Of a stretch of DNA of 64,000 nt, positions 57,151 through 64,000 are shown piece by piece (position 1 is the stretch's first letter; each line of letters opens with the position of its first letter). Source of the DNA: JAIQFF01 sp963788505. Its GTDB lineage: Bacteria; Acidobacteriota; Terriglobia; Terriglobales; Acidobacteriaceae. Where the stretch lies: the NCBI GenBank assembly GCA_963788505.1, contig CAWBGY010000009.1:868001-932000 (forward strand), read 5' to 3'. The translations under genes and the position numbers were made by a program. The notes below the pieces were generated by a model, which saw only the letters and a list, made by a program, of their open reading frames with translations, was not told the origin of the DNA and did no database searches.

Positions 57151-58428
57151 TCAGCAGGCGAGTTGATCGCGTTTCAGCTTCAGCCCGTTCAGGTTGCCGA
57201 GAACGGTCACCGCAATCGATTCCGTCTGGAAGAATTCATTGGCCAGTTCGGTCAACTGCTCGACCGTGACGCTCTCGATCCGTTCAATCAGTTCGTCGAG
57301 GCTGAAGAAGCGGTCGAAGTACATTTCCTGCCGGGCCAGATTGGACATGCGCGCAGCCGAGGATTCGAGCGACAGCATCAGACTGCCTTTCAATTGATCT
57401 TTGGATCGACGAAGCTCATCCTCAGGCACAGGTTCCAACTTGAGCTTGCGGAACTCGGAGACCACCGACTGCACAACTTTAGCCGCAGACTCGCGCGAGG
57501 TTCCGGCATAAACCGAGAGACATCCGGTATCGCGGTAAGGCGACAAATCGCTGTAGATGGCGTACGCCAGGCCCTGCCGTTCGCGAATATTCTGGAACAG
57601 GCGTGAGCTCATGCCGCCCCCGAGCAAGGTATTCAGTATGTAGGAAGCATGCCGATTTTCGTGGGCGATGGGATGAGAAGGCACTCCCACGCAGATCTGC
57701 ACCTGCTCCAGCGCCTTCTTGTTGCGCATGATGATGCGAGGCGCAACCGTCGGCGGAACACCGTGGAAGCCGTTCTTTACCGGCTTCATGTGCTCGAAGT
57801 GCTTGGCCACCAGGTCCACGAATTGCTCGTGCTTCAAATGACCCGCGGCAGAAATGATCATATTGCCGGGCGCAAAACGCTGCTTGTAAAAATCCAACAC
57901 CGGGTCGCGCTCGAATTTCTTGACCGTGTCCTTGGTGCCCAAGATCGGTTTGCCCAGGGGATGATCTTTCCAGAAATTCTGGGTGAAGATTTCGTGCACC
58001 AGGTAGTCCGGATTGTCCTCGTCCATTTTTATTTCTTCAAGGATCACGCCGCGCTCGCGGCCGATGTCAGAGGCGTCGAAGACCGGGTTCAACACCAGGT
58101 CGCTGAGCACATCCATGGCAATGGGCAGATGCTCGTCCAGCACCTTTACGTTAAAACCGATGCATTCCTTGGCGGTAAAGGCGTCCATGTTGCCGCCGAT
58201 GGAGTCGACCTGGCGGGCGATTTCCTCGGCGCTGCGGTGCTTCGTACCCTTGAACACCATGTGCTCAATGAAGTGCGAGATGCCATTCCACTGCAGATCT
58301 TCGTCGCGGGAGCCGGTTTTGATCCAGATTCCAATCGAGGCGGAGCGAATGTGCTCCATTTCCTCGGTAATGAGGATCAGCCCGTTGGCTAGGACCTCGC
58401 GACGTATGTTGCGGACCTCCTGCACCAT
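57151..58428 (-). CDS. M16 family metallopeptidase (processing-protease-like)
   Basis: A 425-residue M16 protease. The inverted zinc motif HFIEHMVFKGT (HxxEH) is at about residues 52-56, the third ligand Glu is in GFNVKVLDEHLP or just after, and the C-terminal half has the family's TLLGGGMSSRLFQNIRE and AYAIYSDLSPYRDTG. It probably acts in the cytosol or periplasm on peptides or signal fragments; no signal peptide is seen. ATG 58428 begins MVQEVRN; GTG 58446 in frame is an alternative start. Confidence 0.92.
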   Translation of the reverse strand: MVQEVRNIRREVLANGLILITEEMEHIRSASIGIWIKTGSRDEDLQWNGISHFIEHMVFKGTKHRSAEEIARQVDSIGGNMDAFTAKECIGFNVKVLDEHLPIAMDVLSDLVLNPVFDASDIGRERGVILEEIKMDEDNPDYLVHEIFTQNFWKDHPLGKPILGTKDTVKKFERDPVLDFYKQRFAPGNMIISAAGHLKHEQFVDLVAKHFEHMKPVKNGFHGVPPTVAPRIIMRNKKALEQVQICVGVPSHPIAHENRHASYILNTLLGGGMSSRLFQNIRERQGLAYAIYSDLSPYRDTGCLSVYAGTSRESAAKVVQSVVSEFRKLKLEPVPEDELRRSKDQLKGSLMLSLESSAARMSNLARQEMYFDRFFSLDELIERIESVTVEQLTELANEFFQTESIAVTVLGNLNGLKLKRDQLAC

Positions 58429-58573
58429 GTAAGTATTGTTGCACACCGTGACGGGCTCCGGCTAATGTCCAGTTAATCATTTAGAATCAAGGCTTTAATG
58501 GGTATCACTCAATGTTTATCTGCAAAAAGGGAGGGCCTGGGGCCCAGGGGAGGCAGCATCTTCTACAATCGAG

Positions 58574-58641
58574 ATGGAGGACGGGCGTCCCGCCCGTCGT
58601 GCACAGTGCGATACCAGACGGGCGGGACGCCCGTCCTCCAT
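58574..58641. repeat. GGACGGGCGTCC-family palindrome, copy 4 (paired)
   Basis: Two inverted units, ATGGAGGACGGGCGTCCCGCC (58574-58598) and its complement (58617-58641), around an 18-base spacer. Same design as the pair at 14455-14525. Located in the divergent spacer between the M16 and rlmN genes. Confidence 0.8.
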
Positions 58642-58689
58642 TCTCACTGCAAAGGGCGCAAAGGCTAGGCTGTTCTGAAAATCACAGTT

Positions 58690-59808
58690 ATGGATCAGGT
58701 CACGCACACCTCGTTGTTAGGACTTCAGCTTCCTGAACTGGCAGCTCTGGTGGAGGATTTCGGACAGCCACCCTACCGTGCCCGCCAGCTGTTTGAAGGT
58801 CTTTATCGTCAGAGAGTTGAAACCACCGAGCAGATTTCGACCCTGCCCCAGGACTTTCGACAGAGCCTGTCAGAGAAGGGAATTTCCGTCGGCCTTCCCC
58901 GGGTGGAGAAGAAATTTGTCTCGAGCGACGGAACCGTGCGCTACCTTGTGGCCTGCGGCGACGGACAGAGCGTGGAAACGGTCTGGATGCCGGAGGGAGA
59001 CGACGGGGAAGCAGGCGACGGCAGCGAGGCCGGCAACCAAGCCGAAACGGCGGGCCGCACCCGGGAACGCGCAACCATTTGCGTGTCCAGCCAGGTGGGC
59101 TGCGCGGTGGATTGCCAGTTCTGCCTGACGGCGCTGCTCGGAATAAAACGGAACCTCACCGCCGGCGAAATCGTCGGACAGGTCTGCGCCGTGCTGAACG
59201 ATCAAAGGGTTTCTTTGCCTTTGCACCGTATCAACCTGGTTTTTATGGGGATGGGCGAGCCCTTCCTGAACTACGGAAACTTCATGAAGGCAGTCCATCT
59301 TCTGGTGGAGGGAGTGGGCATTACTGAATCGCGCATGACAGTATCCACGGCGGGGATCGTGCCTGCCATCTACGATTTTGGATTGGAGCCGGTGCGTCCG
59401 AAAATCGCGATCTCGCTCAATGCATCGAATGACGACTTGCGTACCCGCCTGATGCCGATCAATCGCAAGTGGAACCTGGAAAAACTGATGGCCGCGGCCC
59501 GCGAATTCCCGCTGCGCAACCGGGAAAAGCTGACCTTCGAATATGTGCTGCTGGACGGAGTCAACGACTCCGCCGAGAATGCGCGCGAGGTGGTGGAGCT
59601 GGTTCGCGGCCTGCGGGCGAAGCTGAATCTGATCGCGCTGAATCCCGGACCCGGAATCGATTTCCGGACGCCACCGCAGGAACGGGTATTGCAATTCCAG
59701 AATATTTTGCGGGCGGCCGGTGTGCCCGCGTTCGTGCGCCGACCTCGCGGCCGCGATATCTACGCTGCCTGCGGACAGTTGAAGCGTACCCTGGACCTGG
59801 CGTCGTAA
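58690..59808 (+). CDS. rlmN: 23S rRNA/tRNA adenine-C2 methyltransferase RlmN
   Basis: A 372-residue radical-SAM methyltransferase. The Fe-S cysteines Cys138, Cys142 and Cys145 are in SQVGCAVDCQFCLTALLG; LPLHRINLVFMGMGEP and the late VRRPRGRDIYAACGQLK, with the methyl-carrier Cys, complete the family signature. It methylates A2503 of 23S rRNA and A37 of some tRNAs. An acidic insertion of about 20 residues (GDDGEAGDGSEAGNQAE, roughly 100-116) precedes the cluster motif and is not usual in the family. Confidence 0.95.
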   Translation: MDQVTHTSLLGLQLPELAALVEDFGQPPYRARQLFEGLYRQRVETTEQISTLPQDFRQSLSEKGISVGLPRVEKKFVSSDGTVRYLVACGDGQSVETVWMPEGDDGEAGDGSEAGNQAETAGRTRERATICVSSQVGCAVDCQFCLTALLGIKRNLTAGEIVGQVCAVLNDQRVSLPLHRINLVFMGMGEPFLNYGNFMKAVHLLVEGVGITESRMTVSTAGIVPAIYDFGLEPVRPKIAISLNASNDDLRTRLMPINRKWNLEKLMAAAREFPLRNREKLTFEYVLLDGVNDSAENAREVVELVRGLRAKLNLIALNPGPGIDFRTPPQERVLQFQNILRAAGVPAFVRRPRGRDIYAACGQLKRTLDLAS

Positions 59809-59845
59809 CGGGTAGCGCCGGCGTCTCGCCCGCCGCCACGAAAGG

Positions 59846-62404
59846 CTAGGCGTGGGCTTGCGCGGCTGCGGGCAGAAGCCGTTCGATGGCCGCGACCAGA
59901 TCATCGACATTAATTGGCTTTGAAACATAATCATCCATCCCCGCTGCAAGACAGCGCTGGCGATCGCCCACCATGGCATGAGCGGTCAGGGCGATAATGG
60001 GAATGTGCTTGCGGCTGGACTTTTCGCGTTCGCGAATCCTCGCCGTGGCTTCGAAGCCGTCCATTTCCGGCATCTGAACATCCATCAAAATGATGTCGAA
60101 CGTTTGTTTCCGCCAGGCGTCGAGGGCTTTTTTCCCGGACTCGGCCAGCACCACGGTATGTCCTCTTTTCTCCAGGAATCGGACTGCAACTTTTTGGTTC
60201 ACCACATTGTCCTCAGCCAGGAGAATCTTGAAGTGCCGCTGGTCCTCGGTGGGAACTTGCAGCGGGGCGGGACCATCGGCGGTCAGGGGCGGCGGGCTGG
60301 CGGGGAATTTCTGCAGTCCAAGCTTTAGCTTGAAATGGAAGGTGCTGCCTTGGCCAGGCTGGCTTTCCACCCAAATGTTGCCTCCCATCAGGGCGACCAG
60401 TCGCGAGGAGATGGACAGGCCGAGTCCGGTGCCGCCGTACTGTCGCGTGGTCGAGCTGTCGGATTGGGTGAATGCTTCGAAGATCAACTTCTGCTTTTCC
60501 TGCGAGATTCCGATGCCGGTGTCAGCCACGCTGAAGTGAAAGACGGCTTGGTCCGCAGTTTCGGCTTCCATCGCCACCCGTACCGCTACCTCGCCGGTCG
60601 CGGTGAACTTCAGGGCGTTTCCAACCAGGTTAATGACAATCTGACTCAACCGGGAGGGATCTCCGACCAATGCATCCGGCAGTTCGAGTGGAATGTGGCA
60701 GGCGAATTTCAGGCCCTTCTGCTGGACCCGCATGCGGAGCGTACTGGTAACGTCACCCAGAGTATTGCGCAGACTGAAATCGACGCTTTCGATATCCAAC
60801 TTTCCCGCTTCAATTTTGGAGAAGTCGAGGATGTCGTTGATCAACGATAGAAGAGAGCCGGCGGAGCTCTTCACCATGCCTAGATACTCGCGCTGCTCCT
60901 GGGTGAGCTTGGTATCGAGCGCAAGTTCGGTCATTCCGATAATGCCGTTCATCGGAGTGCGGATTTCATGGCTCATGTTGGCCAGGAATTCACTTTTTGT
61001 CCGGTTGGCGGTTTCGGCGGCTTCCTTGGCGATAGACAATTCTGCCACCATGCGGCGCAACGACTGCGCCTGTTGACGTTGGGCCTCCGAGGCCTTGATC
61101 TGCTCGGAAATGTCGGTATAGATACCGAGAGCTCCGCGCTGCACACCGTTCACCACCAGGGGAACCGCCTGCAGATCCAAATCGAGGACCTTGCCGTCTT
61201 TGCGCTGGTGCTGCACCGTACCCCGAAAGGCTCGCCCCGAAAGGACCTGTGCCGAAACGGCAGGGGTATGGTCTGCGCCGGTAAAGGTGGAGGAGACGGA
61301 TTCCCCGGCAGGATCGCGGAGAAAGAGCTTTTGGAAGGCGGGATTGGTCAACTCCACTTTGCCCTTCTGATCAAGAACGATGATTCCAAGCGGGCTATTC
61401 GCGATCAGCGAATTCAAATAACTGGTCCGCGCCTGAAGCTCATTGCCAATGCGCAGACGTTCGGTTACCACCGCCCCGAGGATCAACCCGACGGCGGAAA
61501 CCACCAGCATGAAGAACGTGATTCGGGGAATCAGGGCGGGCGCCGGAGGAAATAGATTCATGGCGACTACCATTCCGAAAGTCAGCGCCAGCAATCCGGT
61601 CACGGCTCGCTTGATGCCCTGGCGCATCGCAATCCAGATAATCGGAATGAAGCTGAGATAGTCGAGCTGAAGCGCCGCCCATCTGGGCCCGAATATGATG
61701 AAGGGCACCAGCAATGTAGCGCAGGCTTGGCCAATTCCTTCCAACCCGGCCGCAGTTCCCCATGGCTGTCCCGGGAGCTGCTCTCGCGGGCGGGTCTGGC
61801 TTTCGTACTTCCGGCCAAACAACCCCTGGCGAACCCAGGGGAACACATAGATGAGAAGAAAGGGCGCAATGCCAAAGCGGCCGATGCCGTCGCCTGCAAA
61901 CCACGCCAGTGCAGAGCTCCAGTAATCGCTCCAGGGAATCGTGCGATCCAGAGCCAGGCCGGAAACTCCCAAAAATGAGGCTACCAATCCCGCCACGGAG
62001 GTGACAACCAGGTAGCGGAGCACATCGCGCTGGCGACGCAGGCCCAGATCAATACGCAGCGGCCCGCGCAGCAGGTATGCCGCTGCCGCATAGCATCCGG
62101 AGGCAGCGACGCTGCCGAGCAACTCGCTGAAGGACTTCAGCGGCTGCTGGTAAAACAAAACGCTGGCGAGGGTGTCGGAAAAACAGGTCAGGAAGACATA
62201 CCAGGGGCTGACGGCGAGCATCAATGCCAGCCCTAGAGCCGTGGCTGGATACCAGACCACGGATCCCAGCCGGGCGAGAAGAATTACATCCGGCCGGCTC
62301 AGCAGGAGGCTGATCGGGACGAAACAGAGACAGAGAAATATGTGCCGATAGATGAGTCGTCTCGGCTGCGTGAAGGGGGTTTCGGCCGGCCTGTTCGGTA
62401 TCAC
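59846..62404 (-). CDS. MASE1 hybrid histidine kinase
   Basis: An 852-residue membrane hybrid. Residues 15-310 are a MASE1-type block of about eight helices, then PAS (LNSLIANSPLGIIVLDQKGKVELTNPAF, 325-445), HisKA with H-box NMSHEIRTPMNGIIGM, HATPase (GTGLGLSISSRLV) and a C-terminal receiver (LLAEDNVVNQKVA, IILMDVQMPEMDG, YVSKPINVDDL). Phosphate can pass from His to the receiver and then to an Hpt protein, such as the one at 53473. Signal unknown. Confidence 0.95.
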   Translation of the reverse strand: MIPNRPAETPFTQPRRLIYRHIFLCLCFVPISLLLSRPDVILLARLGSVVWYPATALGLALMLAVSPWYVFLTCFSDTLASVLFYQQPLKSFSELLGSVAASGCYAAAAYLLRGPLRIDLGLRRQRDVLRYLVVTSVAGLVASFLGVSGLALDRTIPWSDYWSSALAWFAGDGIGRFGIAPFLLIYVFPWVRQGLFGRKYESQTRPREQLPGQPWGTAAGLEGIGQACATLLVPFIIFGPRWAALQLDYLSFIPIIWIAMRQGIKRAVTGLLALTFGMVVAMNLFPPAPALIPRITFFMLVVSAVGLILGAVVTERLRIGNELQARTSYLNSLIANSPLGIIVLDQKGKVELTNPAFQKLFLRDPAGESVSSTFTGADHTPAVSAQVLSGRAFRGTVQHQRKDGKVLDLDLQAVPLVVNGVQRGALGIYTDISEQIKASEAQRQQAQSLRRMVAELSIAKEAAETANRTKSEFLANMSHEIRTPMNGIIGMTELALDTKLTQEQREYLGMVKSSAGSLLSLINDILDFSKIEAGKLDIESVDFSLRNTLGDVTSTLRMRVQQKGLKFACHIPLELPDALVGDPSRLSQIVINLVGNALKFTATGEVAVRVAMEAETADQAVFHFSVADTGIGISQEKQKLIFEAFTQSDSSTTRQYGGTGLGLSISSRLVALMGGNIWVESQPGQGSTFHFKLKLGLQKFPASPPPLTADGPAPLQVPTEDQRHFKILLAEDNVVNQKVAVRFLEKRGHTVVLAESGKKALDAWRKQTFDIILMDVQMPEMDGFEATARIREREKSSRKHIPIIALTAHAMVGDRQRCLAAGMDDYVSKPINVDDLVAAIERLLPAAAQAHA

Positions 62405-62760
62405 CTTTTTTCCCCGGGGAAGCAGCCTGAACGATGCGACGCCGGCCGTTCGAGTGATCTATCGATGCTTCGGGCGGTTGGCAACGGAGGTCGCCGCTGG
62501 AGTGTCGACCAGACCACAGAGCTCTGCTGTTGCCCGTCGAGGCAGGTCGGGAGACTTGGCATGCCTGAACCATCGGCAAGAAAGCGAAGATCATTAGGAA
62601 TTGTTACGAATGGAAGCAGAAGGCCCAGCCCCGCCTAGATCGGAGCGACTTTCAGGACTGAGCCGTTCTTGTTGCATCGGTTGCGGGGCAGTCTGACTTT
62701 CCGGCACAGGCACGCGAGGGCCAGACGCCGGCGCTGCTGAAAACCGGAGACCCTGGCTTC
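62405..62760. other. Intergenic region upstream of the MASE1 kinase
   Basis: 356 bases with no gene of good codon bias and no repeat or RNA motif that I can recognise. It should hold the kinase promoter, on the minus strand. Confidence 0.4.
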
Positions 62761-64000
62761 TTATTTTCCTTTCTCCAGTTCCTGCGCCGCCGAGTCGACG
62801 AGGGTTGCTTCATCCTGCAGGGCGTTGGCTGCGCGCATCATCTGCTCGTCTGCCTCTTTCCATTTTTTCTGTTCAATGGCCTCGCGCACGCCCGGTATCG
62901 TCTTGACGCCGTAGCCGGTGTATGCGCCGGGAGCGTAGATCAGGTGCTCGAACCAGGGACGGCCGGGCAGCCCTTCCGGGGAGGCGAGCTTGCGCTCGCT
63001 CTGCATCAGTTGCTCATTGAGCGCTTGCAGTACATTCGGACTTACTGCCAGCTCTCCGTCGGCGCTGACTTTTTCCAGCGCTTTCTGGTAGCGCTCCGCG
63101 CTGTGGGTAAGCGCATCCGACGCGTTCTGCAAGGGCGCGAAATTCAGGTGCGGCGGGACTTCTTCGGCGGGAGGCGGAGTCGAAATTTTCCTGGGGTCGG
63201 CAGTCGCCGAGAAAACTCCCTCCTGAAGTTCCTGGTTGCGTTCGATAGCTTCGTCCTTTTCGGTCTGCAAAAGCTTTTGCAGTTCGTCGAGGTAGCGGTG
63301 GATGGTGTCCGCCAGGCCGGTGAAATCGTACGGCAGCAAATCCGCATCGGCCAGCCTCATGACCGCAGTCCCCGCCGTCTGGGAAAGCGCGCGGCCGTAG
63401 GTGAAATCGGTGTCGGAGAAATGTGTGTACCAGTAGAAATCATCGTAGATGGAATGGTAGATTCCGCCGCCGTCTTCGTCGCCATAGCTCAAGTCCAATG
63501 AAGCGACGCCCAGATGGTCGAGAAAGACCGTCCAGTCCGAGCCCGAGCCCAGGGCATCAATGCGCAGGTCGGGGCGTTCGCGCACTTCCTTCCGCTCTTC
63601 GGGAGTCTTGGCATCGGCGATGTCCTTGAGCTGGTCGCGCTTCCAGACCGTGATCTTTGTCTCGGGATCTGCAATGTCCCGGGCCACGCCATTGATGAAT
63701 CTCTCCAGCGAGTGCGAGCCCCCCATGTTGAGATAGCCGCGAGCGTTGGCGTCGCTGTTGATGTATGCCACGGCATGCTGGCGAAGTTCATCGGCGTGGG
63801 CCTCGCCCCACTCGGTGGAGCCCAGCAGTCCGGGTTCCTCGCCATCCCAAACGCAATAGATAATGGTGCGCTTCGGCTTCCAGCCCTGCTGGAGCAGTGT
63901 GGCGAAGGCGCGTGCTTCTTCCATCAGAGCGACTGTGCCCGAGACCGGGTCCTCGGCGCCGTTCACCCAGGCGTCATGATGATTCCCGCGCACCACCCAT
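62761..64000 (-). CDS. M28 family peptidase, GCPII/NAALADase-like (partial)
   Basis: The C-terminal 411 or more residues of a zinc peptidase; the 5' end is beyond the window. The zinc site is recognisable: GNHHDAWVNGAEDPVSGT (His and bridging Asp), YCVWDGEEPGLLGSTEW (Glu pair), AYINSDANARG (Asp) and IYHSIYDDFYWY (His). SGSDWTVFLDHLGVASLDL belongs to the dimer/active-site region, and the C-terminal helical domain resembles the transferrin-receptor-like dimerisation domain. It probably removes C-terminal Glu or other acidic residues from peptides, outside the cytoplasm. Confidence 0.92.
   Translation of the reverse strand, partial: WVVRGNHHDAWVNGAEDPVSGTVALMEEARAFATLLQQGWKPKRTIIYCVWDGEEPGLLGSTEWGEAHADELRQHAVAYINSDANARGYLNMGGSHSLERFINGVARDIADPETKITVWKRDQLKDIADAKTPEERKEVRERPDLRIDALGSGSDWTVFLDHLGVASLDLSYGDEDGGGIYHSIYDDFYWYTHFSDTDFTYGRALSQTAGTAVMRLADADLLPYDFTGLADTIHRYLDELQKLLQTEKDEAIERNQELQEGVFSATADPRKISTPPPAEEVPPHLNFAPLQNASDALTHSAERYQKALEKVSADGELAVSPNVLQALNEQLMQSERKLASPEGLPGRPWFEHLIYAPGAYTGYGVKTIPGVREAIEQKKWKEADEQMMRAANALQDEATLVDSAAQELEKGK

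Overview
The window is GC-rich, gene-dense chromosomal DNA and reads like a soil member of the Acidobacteriota (Terriglobia type). That placement is an inference from gene content: several secreted families, the small basic and MAEVIAFYIP-type proteins, a divergent membrane pyrophosphatase, a great many histidine kinases, and abundant short GC-rich palindromes between genes. No 16S gene is present. No phage, plasmid or CRISPR locus was seen. One tRNA (Asn, GTT) is present.

Layout. 0-5.4 kb: a LON-substrate-binding protein, an SDR oxidoreductase, a TPR protein, a Cys-rich unknown, a hotdog thioesterase, an Mrp/ApbC Fe-S carrier and a probably Tat-exported FAD oxidoreductase. 5.4-9.4 kb: a heat-shock operon hrcA-grpE-dnaJ, then rsmE, led by a CIRCE operator and a TTGACA-N17-TAGAAT promoter; dnaK is missing from it. 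9.4-19.2 kb: a UvrD-like helicase/nuclease, a 13-residue lysine peptide gene with its own promoter and terminator, a thiolase, a PAS histidine kinase, a ComM-type ATPase and a REP-flanked RAYT transposase. 19.2-26.3 kb: hppA behind a long leader, a translationally coupled barrel/cytochrome c/peroxidase-like operon with a Fur-box-like operator, rho and a short omega-like gene. 26.6-32.4 kb: small enzymes (phosphatase, NUDIX, MOSC) and secreted unknowns.

32.4-37.8 kb: a restriction-modification island (HNH nuclease, Vsr, C5 cytosine methyltransferase), AT-richer than its surroundings, then a prolyl oligopeptidase and tRNA-Asn. 38-41 kb: a receiver-glutaredoxin-thioredoxin reductase fusion that has lost its redox cysteine pairs, coupled to a cNMP-domain histidine kinase gene that carries a frameshift. 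41-45 kb: Na+/H+ antiporter, PhoU-like protein, small basic protein, DUF2961 (GH172-type) protein.

45.3-54.9 kb is a signalling island. On the minus strand three histidine kinases alternate with three single-domain response regulators, most joined by ATGA-type overlaps. Facing away on the plus strand are an Hpt protein and a receiver-GGDEF diguanylate cyclase joined by a GTGA overlap. Together they could form a branched phosphorelay ending in cyclic-di-GMP. 55-64 kb: PEBP-like protein, TonB, a 39-residue protein with its own terminator, M16 peptidase, rlmN, a MASE1 hybrid kinase and an M28/GCPII-like peptidase cut by the window end.

The strongest candidates for something undescribed are the 13-residue lysine peptide unit at 12.8-13.0 kb, the redox-silent flavoenzyme two-component pair at 38-41 kb, the daisy-chained phosphorelay at 45-55 kb, and the operator-controlled cytochrome/barrel operon at 22.2-24.0 kb. 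Two +1 frameshifts, both in GC-dinucleotide tracts of kinase genes, may be assembly errors and need read-level checking.
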